In this document: piece after piece, positions 1 to 9,640 of the stretch
How positions within the stretch are numbered: position 1 is the stretch's first letter
Layout of the letters: each line of letters starts with the position of its first letter
NCBI GenBank assembly: GCA_032173965.1
Contig: CM063284.1
Coordinates: forward strand, 64,416,863-64,480,862
Length of the DNA: 64,000 nt
Reading direction: 5' to 3'
From: Sitta carolinensis
Taxonomy: Eukaryota > Chordata > Aves > Passeriformes > Sittidae
Translations under genes and position numbers: made by a program
The notes under the pieces: model-generated
Seen by the model: only the letters and a program-made list of their open reading frames with translations
Told to the model about the DNA's origin: nothing
Databases searched by the model: none

Positions 1-844
1 GCTGAGTGCGTCAGTTATGGCTTCGTCTTTACAGGTACAACACTGTGACCTCTAGTACAGCAATAACAGGCTCAATTGCACCACTGAGTTGAGGTTATTC
101 ACACATTGACTTAGGTGTCACAACCTAAGCTGTTCTTCCAATTAATGTGACATTTGCAGGTAGCAAAAGTCTCTTTAATTTAGTACAAATGTGTGGTATA
201 GTACAAGGATTCAGGCAATGTGACACTAGTAGCATGGGAAAGTGTCTTTCACAAGCCGGGAAAGAAGAATGAGAGGAGGGTGAAAGATGTTTCAAGTGGA
301 ATGGTTTAGAAGGGAAGTACAGTCATGTGCTATCCTACTTTATGCCTTGTTCTAAGAATATGGTACAAGCCTGTTTTAATGCAAAGCGAATAACTCTTGT
401 TCTGCTGCAGGCTTTGAAAGTGCAATTTGCCATGTCCCAGTTCTGTCAGTCATTGTGCTGGGAGCTGTTGGCGCTCTGTCATCACCAGCTGAAGGTCAGT
501 CTGTGCTGAAACTAATACGGCCTGAAGTACTACACAATTATCCTTTTGTGGTGTTAAAATTGCTGGCTTCTTGGCATTATAGTCATGCTTTCTGGCTGCA
601 CAGCTTAATCACCTGGAAAAATGGGAGGGGGGAAAAAAAGGTCAGGAGAACCTCCAAGCAGTTATGACACAAGGAGGAAAGTCTTTGTTTCTTCAGAATC
701 CCTACAAGTAGAAATGGAAAAATGTTGTCAGTAATTGCGCAGAGGTTTCTGCCCTCATCTCCTCTCCTGCTTCCTTGAAATGCCATGATGGAACAGGTCA
801 AAGTGCTTATGCTCTTATGCAATATCCCCAGCCTAATCCAGTGC
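1..844. other. Non-coding upstream DNA, no feature seen
   Basis: Unique-looking AT-rich sequence far upstream of GFOD1. Open frames here are short (under 90 codons) and match no family I know. I see no repeat, RNA gene or promoter signature. Confidence 0.5.
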
Positions 845-925
845 ACAAGTGACTTTGGGTGCTCCCTTTAGTCTTTTTGTGCTTCTCTTCTGAACTGTGA
901 AATGGAGATAATGTTTTCTATATTC
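845..925 (+). repeat. Possible MIR/CORE-SINE relic
   Basis: A gtgactttgggtgct block is followed by a pyrimidine-rich stretch, then ctgaactgtgaaatggagat and aatg. This order resembles the conserved centre of MIR-type SINEs: a 'gtgaccttgggcaagt' part, then 'cctcagtttcc', then 'tgtgaaatggggataat'. Divergence is high, so this would be an ancient amniote relic. The tRNA-like head and the tail are not visible. Chance similarity cannot be excluded. Confidence 0.4.
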
Positions 926-1213
926 CTTCCCTGTCTGTCTTTTACATTGCTGTCTTCCACGGTGTGTGGCATAAAATGTTCCCTGCCCTAGGAGCAAGAA
1001 TTGGTAGCTGGAACTGATACTGTTTTAGTGCTGGTAGTTCGTTCAGTGTTTTGATACTCTTTCAGAAAAACCCTAACGAGAAAAAATATGGTACAACAAA
1101 ATTTGCCTTTTTTCATGAAATGCTAACACTTGCTAATATACTGCTATTGTATTTTGAGATCCTGTCCTGCAAGCACAGTAACTAAGTGGGATTGAGCTTT
1201 AGTGCTAATGCTT
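926..1213. other. Non-coding, nothing seen
   Basis: AT-rich unique sequence without recognisable coding or repeat content. Confidence 0.5.
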
Positions 1214-1425
1214 AGAATCAGAATATTCTCAAGTGGAGGGGACCCATGAGGGTCTTTGAGTTCAACTCCTGAACACGGAACAACCTAAAAGTGAAACTAG
1301 GCTAAGTTCATTGTATAAGTGCTTATTGAATAGCAACAGGTTTGGGACCATCACCACTTCCCATCTCGTTCCAGTGCTAGGCCACCCCCTAATTGGGGAA
1401 CGAGCCCCGCCTCGTCCCGCCCCGC
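1214..1425 (-). mobile_element. CR1 LINE fragment, 3' end, minus orientation
   Basis: On the + strand it begins with tagaatcagaatattctcaa, then tggaggggacccatgagggt and a block ending gttcaactcctgaac. This is the reverse complement of a common CR1 3' end. Further matches are a 'gtataagtgcttattgaa' block, 'gggaccatcaccacttcc' and 'gttccagtgctaggccaccc'. The element is only the 3'-terminal part, as is usual for 5'-truncated CR1 copies. It is diverged by many substitutions and small gaps. The far boundary is uncertain because it runs into a GC-rich and then a pyrimidine-rich stretch. Confidence 0.75.
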
Positions 1426-1427
1426 CT

Positions 1428-1680
1428 TGCCTATTTTTAAAAATCTGTTTTTCTTTAATATTTTCCTTTTTTCTCTTTTTAACTTTTTCTTCTCTTCCCC
1501 CCATTTTTTTTTTCTTTTTCCCTTTCTTTTATTTTATTTTTAATTCTCTTTTTTCCATTCCCACCACCCCCCTTTCTTCATTCCCCTCCCCTTTTTTGTA
1601 ATTTTTTTCCGTTTTCTCCTTGGTGCTTTTTTGTTTCTCCCGGTTTTATTTTTTCCATTTTCCCCTTGTTTGTTTGTTGA
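1428..1680. repeat. Long polypyrimidine (T/C) tract
   Basis: About 250 bp in which the + strand is nearly all T and C, with runs such as nine or more T broken by C. It lies between a diverged CR1 end and a CpG-rich patch. Such tracts arise by slippage and can adopt triplex structure. The open frames across it (Phe/Ser/Pro on one strand, Lys/Gly on the other) are low-complexity artefacts. Confidence 0.85.
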
Positions 1681-1704
1681 TCGGTGGCTGGCTGTGCTGG
1701 GAAT

Positions 1705-1826
1705 GCAGAGGTTTTGGGAGGCTTGGCCGCGCTCGGAGCCGGGAGGGGGCGGCAGCGCGGCTCGGACGCGGCCGCTGTCAGCCGGGGAAGAGAGACACCC
1801 CGCCCACCCGAGACATGGAGACGAGG
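1705..1826. promoter_or_regulatory. Small isolated CpG-rich patch (possible promoter or first exon)
   Basis: About 100 bp here is strongly GC-rich and dense in CpG, with a NotI site (gcggccgc) inside cggacgcggccgctgtcagc and GC-box-like runs (gagggggcgg, cccgccc). Similar GC boxes occur just before the pyrimidine tract near 1405-1425. The surroundings are AT-rich, so retained CpGs suggest an unmethylated regulatory region in the germ line. I cannot identify a coding frame or a clear donor. In human, SIRT5 starts upstream of and divergent from GFOD1, so a first exon of that gene on the minus strand is one guess, without sequence support. Confidence 0.35.
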
Positions 1827-1842
1827 AAAAAAAAAAAAAAAA
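1827..1842 (+). repeat. Poly-A run, 16 A
   Basis: An uninterrupted run of 16 A directly follows the CpG-rich patch. It could be the tail of a retroposed GC-rich transcript or simply a homopolymer. No parent gene is recognisable. Confidence 0.9.
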
Positions 1843-3926
1843 CAAACTATCAACCTAATTCCCGTTTACGGTTTGCCCACTTGTCGCTACCTGACCTGGA
1901 ACACCAAAAGCCGGAACACAAATGCTTGGCTCTCTCAGCTGAATAGATCTTTAACTTCTTTATTACCTTTGCGCTGGCCTGAGGAATGAAAGGAGGGGCA
2001 AAGGCTTTTCTCACCGTGCATACTATGCAATCCAAAGGTCGTGATGCTAAGGAGCTGATAATAATCGCGCCAAGAGTGAAAACAACCCTTTCGCCGCTCT
2101 TCTTACACCCCCTGCAGGAAAGCCCTCATCTGTATTGGAAGATCAGCCCAGTCTTTCTCACCTATTTACAGAAAGAAACAAAACCTGCGAGTTGTCAGCC
2201 TGATTCACAAGCAGAAGTGATTTAGCAGGACAGGCCTCCTTCTCTAAGCACTTTTAGAAAACACATAAACGTTATAGTTTGTAAGCTGTCAGAATAAATA
2301 TATATATAATGAGGGAGAGGGTATTGGCTAAGTATCTTTGGATATGTGCTCTTTCAGCAGTGATATAACAATAGAAAATGTCTGGGATCAAATTATGTGC
2401 TGTTACCTGAAGGCATCCCACCAGTAGGAGAGTTATTGGATGCTCTGAAATTCCTTCTGACCCCTCTGTTCCTCAATAAACCTGCACGCAAGTTCCTCTG
2501 GGGATGGGCCAAGTATTGCTCCATTAGTATGCAGCACCACAGTCAGCAGGGCGGGAAAATACACACTAGGAGGGAAGAAAAGAGACGAAAAGCAGCAGGA
2601 GCAAAGTAAACGCTTTTAAATTCTGGACAGAAACTTCACTGAGATTCCTGCAGGTCTGTGGTGTCATGACAAGACATAAAATATTCTGGGGTGAGAGGAA
2701 GGTTGGTCCATTTACTCGGGTTCTGTTTCTATTAAGAAATGAAGCCTAGACTGGGAGGCAGGGAAATTTTTTTGTGATGGAGCTAGGAGCCCAAAAATCA
2801 TGACAACGGACACGAAGTCACAATCCTAAAATCTTCTGAAAGTATTCTAATCCATAAAGCTGTTGTGAAACGATCATTCTGGTTCTCTGTATGGTTACAT
2901 ATCCCTGGTGTTTAGCGGTGTGCTAGATGCCCCACTCTGCATTGTTTGTCTTCCATGCAGCAATATCTTCAGTTCCCAGACACTACCTCACCTGGCAACC
3001 CTGCAGCATTTACATCAGCTTAGGGCCTGTCGCCAGATTTTCTCCTTCATGTGCCACTACTGTCTCATCCCTGCCAAAAAAACAAGGTCACTGTGTACAA
3101 CTTACACCTATAAATATCATCTATGTGAATTTATTTTTATGTAAATTAGCGAAGGACAGTAGGTTGTTTAGCATCCGGTTTCTCGGGCAGCACAGATATG
3201 ATTACACAGACCAGCTTCAGCTACGCCCTCCTTATGGCCAGGTGGGCAATTAACACACACATTCATGCTTCTCCACAGCAACAGACGGTACCATGATTGC
3301 ACAGGAGTTTTATTTACACTTTTTAAAGCATTTTGTTTGCTTATCTATGGTTTTGCTTTTTACTAGTGATAAATACCGAATAACAATGATAAAAAACAAA
3401 TAACATTTTCTTCTGTATATCCTATTCCCATACTGTCAAGCAAGCAAAAGTGCCCGGTATTAGTAGGCACTGTGACTTTCTGAGACAGAGGTGGCAGCAG
3501 CCTGCAATTACTCCTGTTCCTCTTAGCTGTCAACCATTAGATTACCAGCTTCTTTAGAGAATGGTGTGTTGCATGGAGGCAGAAAATATCCAGATTTTCT
3601 TATGATACATTTGATTTACAGAATATATCCCACAGGGTGCCATCCAGGATCAGGATTTTCCTCAAGAGTATTCCTTTCATGTGAGTGTTAACTTTATGGT
3701 GTCACCTACAGACAGTCTGTTTGCTTTAGTCTAGTCAGGGCTCTCTATAACAATGCACCAAAAGAGGAGCTAAAAGATGATGGTAAATGCATTCAAATCC
3801 TCCCTTATCAACCACAATCGGGGTGTGGTGCATTTGCTAAAAACGCAGCAGCAGGAAAGAGAAGAGTTAACTGCTTAAAAAGTCATGTTAAGTGGCACCT
3901 AATTAGTGTTAATCTAAATTTTTTCT

Positions 3927-3929
<3 letters not shown>
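1843..3929. other. Non-coding upstream DNA, nothing seen
   Basis: About 2 kb of mixed AT-rich sequence. Frames stay at or below 108 codons and look random. No repeat family was recognised. Confidence 0.5.

Positions 3930-3958
<29 letters not shown>
3930..3958. repeat. Poly-T run, 29 T
   Basis: An uninterrupted homopolymer of 29 T after a TC-rich lead-in (ctctct). It is the longest homopolymer in the window and likely length-polymorphic. A reverse-oriented poly-A retroposon tail is possible, but no retroposon is seen beside it. Confidence 0.95.
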
Positions 3959-4063
3959 CCCTAGGAGCAGTGAAGGTTTGGAGAGAGGAAGGGTAAGAGG
4001 GGTCAGCCTACTGTTAATTGCATCTCGTTTAGCTGGGTCACTGCAGTTGACCTCATTCAAATC

Positions 4064-5025
4064 TGTGTTGCGTTGACCCTGGCTGCATGTCGGATGCCCA
4101 CTGAAGCCACTCTTATCACTCCCTTCTCAGCTGCACGGTGGTGAGAAAATATAATGAAAGGATTTAAGGACAAGGAGAGATCACTCACCATTTAACGTCA
4201 TAAGCAGGACAGATTGGACAAGGGGAAAATTGATTTACTACCAATCAAATCAGAGTAGAACAGTGAGAAATTAAACTAAATCTTAAAAACACCTTCCAAA
4301 TACACTCCTGATTTTTCTCCAGCTCTTCCCCACAGTGGATAAGGTTGATGTGGAATGGAATTTGAAGTCAGTTCATCTCTCATTTTTCCTCCTCAGGAAG
4401 AGGACTCCTCATTCTCATTCGCTGCTGCAGTGTGGGTTCTCTCCCGTGGGAGATGGATGTCCATGAATTTCCGCAAAGTGATACCTTCCTGTTGCAGTAG
4501 CTCTTCATGAACTCCTCCAGCACGGGTTCCTTCCACAAGGTGCAGTCCTTTAGGAACAGACTGCTCCAGCATGGGTCCCCCATGGGGTCACAAGTCCTGC
4601 CAGCAAACCTGCTCCAGGGTGAGCTCCTCTCTCCACAGGTCCCTAGGTCCTGACAGGAGCCTGCTCCAGCACAGGCTTCCCAAAGGGTCACAGCCTTCTT
4701 CAGGCACATCCACCTGTTTTTTCATGGGCTGGAGGTGGATCTCTGCTCCACCTGTGTGGGTTCCTCTGTGGACCTGTGTGGGTGCTGCGGGATAGCTGCT
4801 TCACCATGGTCTGCGCCATGGACTGCAGGGAAATCTGGGCTCCAGCACCTGGAGCACCTCCCTCCTCTGCTTCTTCACTGACCTAGCTGTTGCAGGGCTG
4901 TTTCTCTCACATGTTCTCACTCCTCTCCCCACTTGCCGTTGCTCTTGTGCAGTAACTTATTCCCCATTCTTACATACATTATCCAGAGGTGCTACTGCTG
5001 TCGCTGATGGGCTCAACCTGACAGC
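4064..5025 (-). mobile_element. Endogenous retrovirus LTR, minus orientation, 5'-truncated
   Basis: Read on the minus strand, this shares its order of blocks with the LTR at 5604-6680. From left on the + strand these are: gcgttgaccctggctgcatg near the LTR end, a ctcagctgcac block, gagaaaatataatgaaagga, gagatcactcaccatttaac, accaatcaaatcagagtaga and cagttcatctctca. A tandem GC-rich section then carries repeated ctgctccagc words, and the copy fades after gatgggctcaacc. The U3 start seen in the other copy is missing. The AATAAA present in the other copy is altered here. No gag, pol or env sequence is attached, so this is a decayed solo LTR. The family is familiar from bird genomes, but I do not assign a database name. 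Confidence 0.8.
4512..4720. repeat. Degenerate ~50-bp tandem units inside the LTR
   Basis: The word ct(g/c)ctccag recurs at 4512, 4561, 4609 and 4661, a spacing of 48-52 bp. It is followed each time by a related g-rich/tccc segment. The opposite-strand copy at 5604-6680 contains the complementary words in its matching part. This is internal LTR structure, not a separate element. Confidence 0.65.
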
Positions 5026-5603
5026 ATAGCAAATAGGGCGTTGTTCGGGTTCTTTTACCCCATTCCAGGCTGAGCATCCTGCTATGTGTTCTACAGGCAC
5101 AAATCTTTTGTTTGTTTCCTCAGCTGATTCCCTACTCTATCTGTGTCCTTGCAATGCATGTGAACAGAAGAGATATTTAAGATGAGATTTTCCTTTATAC
5201 TTCTGAAATACAATATCTACTGATTGTATCAATAAAGTAAAATAATTGCTTTCTGTCTGGAGCAAATCTTTATAAATGATTAAATGCTCTAGAAATATGT
5301 TTTCAGATAGAAATCCTGACCCTTCATTATTCCTCACCTCAAAAGTCTTTCTCATATAAGCCTACAACAAAGTGTACAAATGCCGGCAATCTGTCTCTGG
5401 TAATAAATGCAATTCAGATGACAAATCAAATATAATTTATTTCTTCAGAATCATAAAATGATATGGTGGGTGCAGCATGTAGAGACACTGTAATGCACTC
5501 TAAGCTTAAAACAACAGATGATGTGGTAAAAACAGTAAAGATTACTTTTTTTGGGTTGTAGACTCAAGGAAACACAAATACCAATAAGCTTGCTTTTGCC
5601 AGC
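5026..5603. other. Spacer between the two LTRs
   Basis: About 580 bp of AT-rich DNA separate the two inverted LTR copies. I see no retroviral internal sequence, primer-binding site or gene in it. The first tens of bases may still belong to the decayed end of the left LTR. Confidence 0.5.
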
Positions 5604-6680
5604 TGTACTGGTTTTGTATGGACTGGTTTTGGTAGCAGGTGGGTCTGCAGGGGTAGACTTCTGTGAGAAGCTACTTGAAGCTTCCACCATGTCCAGCAGA
5701 GCAAATCCCTAGTGGCTCTAAAGATGAACGTGCTGCTGGCCAAGGCTGGGACAATTAGAAAAGGTCACAGTGCTTCTGTGATAACATGTTTAAGAAAAAA
5801 TCAAAACAAATGTTCTGGTACAGTTGTAATTTCAACCAGAGAACAGTAGAGTGAGAACATGTGAGAAGAACAACTCTGCAGACACCAAAGTCAGTGCAAA
5901 GGAGAGGCAGGAGGTGCTCCAGGCACTGGAGCCAAGATTCCTCTGCAGTCCGTGGTGAGACCATGGCGAAGCAGGTGTGCCCCTGCAGCCATGGGGATCC
6001 ACGGGGGATGCAGAGATCCACCCTCAGCCCGTGGGGGAGGAGGAGCCCGTGCCAGGGCAGGTGGATGTCTGAGAGTAGACTGTTACCCCATGGGCGACCC
6101 ATGGGGAGAGGGGCCCTGCTCCCAGGCTGGAGCAGCCTGTCCTTGGAGGACTGCAGTCCAAGGAAGAGTGTCCCTGGCTCCAGCAGTTTGAGGGGGATTG
6201 TTGCCTATGGGATGGACTCACGTTGCAGCAGTTCACAAGGAGCTGTTGCTTGTGAGATGGAAGTTCATGGAGAACTGTCTCCCGTGGGAGGCTCCCCACA
6301 GAGCATCGGGACAATGATTCCCTGAGCATCAGGAGAAGCCATGAGTGATGAACTGATCATAGCCCCCATTCCCTGTCTCCCTGCACCACTGGGGTAGGAG
6401 GTGGAACTGGAAGGAGAGAGGGGTGGGGGGAAGGTGTATTTTTAAGGGCTTGTTTTACTTCTCATTATCCTGATCTGATTTTATTAGTAATAAATTCACT
6501 TCATATTTCTAAGGTGAGCCTGTTTTGCCCATGATGGTAATTGATGAGAGATCTCTTGAGTCCTATCTCAACCCATGAACTCTTTGTTAAATTTTCTCTC
6601 TGTTGTCCAGATGCAGAGGGGGGTGAGTAAGCACCTTTGGTGAGTGCCGGGCATCTGGCCAGCATCAATCCCCAATACCA
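5604..6680 (+). mobile_element. Endogenous retrovirus solo LTR, plus orientation, near full length
   Basis: The copy starts with TG at tgtactggttttgtatgg and ends near ccaatacca. Blocks in order: a gtgagaagctact region, a tgataacatgtttaag region, gtgagaacatgtgagaagaa, ctgcagacaccaaagtcagt, and a long GC-rich part of repeated catggg/ctggagcag-like units. Then come gatgaactgatcatagcccc, an AATAAA polyadenylation signal at 6489-6494, tgttttgcccatgatggtaa and a downstream U5-like part. No coding genes flank it, so it is a solo LTR. A target-site duplication was not convincing by eye. The open frames in it are artefacts of the GC-rich repeats. Confidence 0.8.
6489..6494 (+). promoter_or_regulatory. 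AATAAA polyadenylation signal of the LTR
   Basis: A canonical AATAAA lies between the GC-rich tandem part and the tgttttgcccatgatggt block, where an LTR would end its R region. The corresponding site of the inverted copy is mutated. Confidence 0.6.
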
Positions 6681-9519
6681 GATTTGACTGCATTTTAGAT
6701 TCCCAGCTGAATTCCTCTATATACATTACCAAGAATGTGCCTGACTCCAAATGATAACCCAGTGTAGCTAAACTGGAATCTGACTGAGGGGCAGAATGGG
6801 ATGGATTTGGAAGTGGAATGGCATCTCATTTTTCCCCATTCCTGCTACCCCTCCCTTAAGTTATTGTTGCCCTTGTTTAGGCGGAGGTGTCTCTTTCCCA
6901 AAGTAGCAGCAACATGATAACTTGCAGAAAACTCTCATGCTCTCCAAAGAGTTGTGTTTCCCTTTTATAGTCCCTTACATTGTAGTTTGGTGCCTTTGGC
7001 TGTCCAGATACGTAACTAGGACTGGCCACTGCGTAAGATTGTGCCCAGCTGGAGCCCTGCCAAGTAAAAAGCCAGGTAAAGGACTCTTCTCATGGAAACG
7101 TGGGAGGGGCCGTGTGAGCTTGCAGTCAAGTGCCTCAGTGTGGAGCAGTGCACCAAGTGATGGAGAGGAGGAACTGCAGAGGCAAAGCTCAGTCCTCAAA
7201 TGCTAGTCTCATGGGCCACCCATTGATTCCTGCACGCTGTGACTGAAAAGCCACAACTCTGGGCAGCTGCTACTCCAGAGAAAACGTCATCCCTAAAACC
7301 ATCCCAGGGCAGCAACACATGGAGGGGGCTCGCTGGCTGGGTAACCCTGGCACCTTCATCATGCTGCTTCCTGGGGTGTACCACCAACCCTGGTGTCACC
7401 CTGGCCACCTCAGCCACCCCTCATCAAGAAAATGGATATTTTTCGTCCCTGCTCAGAGTAAACACTGTGAATTTAGCCCTTCACAGGGAGGAGGTAGAGA
7501 TGACAGCCGCCTGTTCTCTCCAGAGCAATTGATTACAATTAATTAAAGTAATACAGATCAATTAGCATTACCATCTTCCTGAAGCCAGCTGTTGTGGTGA
7601 CCTGTCCATGGCCGGGATATTCTCCACTTCCCTTGGGAAAATAATGCCTGGGAGTGCATTTCTCCCCCAGAGTGACCTGAACCGATGTGTTATTAGGTGA
7701 GAGGAAGGGGATTATTTAAAGGAGGCCAGTACTTGGGTGAAATCGTTCTGGTAGGCTACATAAAGAACTCAAACATCCAGTCCTGAAGCAAAGTGAATTT
7801 CCTGCAGTGCTTCTGGCAGCAAACAGGTTGTTAAATGTTCCAGGGTGTTACCCCACATTATTTCTGCCATCATTGTGAATGTGTTTGTTCAGTCAAGGAT
7901 TTGTCCATCACTTGTGCAGTTCAAGGCATCACACCGGGGAGGCAGGGGAGAGCTGGAGAGCACAGGTAGGAAGGGGCTGATGGCTCACTCCAGGTTGGGG
8001 CTGGCTTTGTCACACCTTCCAGGCTGGTGAGCATGGCTGCCATGGGACACTTGACCCATGTTCCCATGTGAGAGAACAGCAAGTGGACCTCAGTGACTGC
8101 AGCTGTTTGTGGTGCAGGTGGGCTTCCTGCCCTGCTTGTGGGCCAGTCACTGCCAGCTCCACTTGTGGGTTTGAAGTGTTTTGCCACTGTTCCCCACAGG
8201 CAGCAAAACTACAATTTCATAGAAATGGAAGGAAGGGAGATGAGGGAGCAAGGGACAAAACCCAGCCTGGCAGGTCGGTGCTTGGTAGAGACCTGCCCTG
8301 AAAAAGGAACCAGCCAAACCCAACCAACCGAAATTGTGAAATTCGAAGTCCAGGCTGAGCTGCTTTTTTCAGTGTTTGCTGGAGTGATAGGAGGAAGAGG
8401 AACAAAGAGAGATCCTGGAGCTGCCACTCTCTGTCTCTCAGAGGAAAATACTGATCTAAGCATATTCAATCTAGTTTGTATTTTCCCTAATGTGACTTTA
8501 TTATATATACAAGGATATACACTGTATTTTAAGAAAACATATCTCTGAGGAAAATTTTAAAAGCATTTACTTAACAAATCATGTTTGTTTCTCAAGCAAG
8601 TCTCTGATCTAAGGCAAGGAACCATACATATTTAAACTTGGAAGTTGTTTTTCTATGTATGATTAACACTGATTTCTAATGTATACAGTGTCACTTCTCC
8701 AGCTTGCTGCAATCTGCTTCATAACTTATAAGGGAAATTTCAGTGCTCTCTACTGAGCTGTGACTGAGACAAAGGAAATTTTAGAGGACAAATGAAGGAT
8801 GCTTTTGAAAACCAGGACTGTTAATTGCTAGTCTGCTCTGTACTGGTCTCACTCCTCTTCTTCGGAGTTCGAGATTCTGTAACCCCAACTCAGGCAGGTT
8901 GCCATTAAAGAGTTTTTGCTGCATTAAACCAGCAATATTAAACCATGGAAGGTTCTCATATCCACCTTCTGAAACACCAAAGATGTCCATCCAACAGACT
9001 TGCTTTCATTCCATTCCCTGCTGTAAAAACTCAGGAATTTGCCCATCCAGCTGATCTATTAAAAATTAGCCAGCATTCCCTGAAAAACCTACCCATATGG
9101 CTTGCAAAGCATCACTTAGTCTTTTTGCACTGTTGTGCTTCATTCTGCAGAATTGCTGATGGTGTTGTAGCTTCAAGTTTCTCCACATTAATTGCAATGA
9201 TATTTTTCAGTCTTTTCCTGCCAGCCAAGCTGCTGGCTTTTTAATCACACGTGTTCCAGAAAGAAGTAGTGGATTGCTGTCAGCTGGCTCCCGTCTGTTT
9301 TGCCATGGAGAGAAGGGTGAGGTGCACAACACAGGACTTCTGCAACTGAGGAGAGAAAAGATATGAGATACATGGGTTACATATAGGTGAGGAGTATGTA
9401 AGAGCTTAAAACCCCACAAAGCAAACCCAGGAGCCTCTTCTTAGACAATATTGACTTGAATGGAATAGAAATTGTTTCTATCCCTGGATTCACTTGCTGA
9501 GCTGAAACTAATGCTAGAC
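6681..9519. other. Non-coding upstream DNA, nothing firm seen
   Basis: About 2.8 kb without recognisable gene or repeat. Frames reach about 150 codons near 8093-8548 but show no family motif and look random. Around 7530-7570 there is an A/T-rich homeodomain-type motif cluster (caattgattacaattaatta), which may be regulatory or chance. Confidence 0.45.
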
Positions 9520-9640
9520 TTCTACCTTCCTGTGCTTCAGTGTCCCCATAGATGAATCAGAGATAAAAATGCCAGACTCCTGTATAAAGGGCTTTGGAAC
9601 TTGCTGATGAAAAACATCATTTGTGGTGATGTGCCCTGTA
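9520..9640 (+). repeat. Probable MIR/CORE-SINE relic
   Basis: The order ctgtgcttcagtgtccccat, agat, a gagataaaaatgcc part and gggctttggaacttgctgat parallels the MIR-type series 'ctgtgcctcagtttccccat', 'gggataataatgcc', 'gcgctttgagatcctcggat'. The tail is old and diverged. It would be a fossil shared by amniotes, not a recent bird insertion. Confidence 0.5.

Noticed and set aside
1262..1989. Several 75-108-codon frames over the pyrimidine tract and CpG patch
   Set aside because: Low-complexity Phe/Pro/Ser or Lys/Arg/Gly sequences caused by composition.
5755..6329. Overlapping frames on both strands inside the right LTR
   Set aside because: They are produced by GC-rich tandem units of the LTR. 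They show no gag, protease, pol or env motif.
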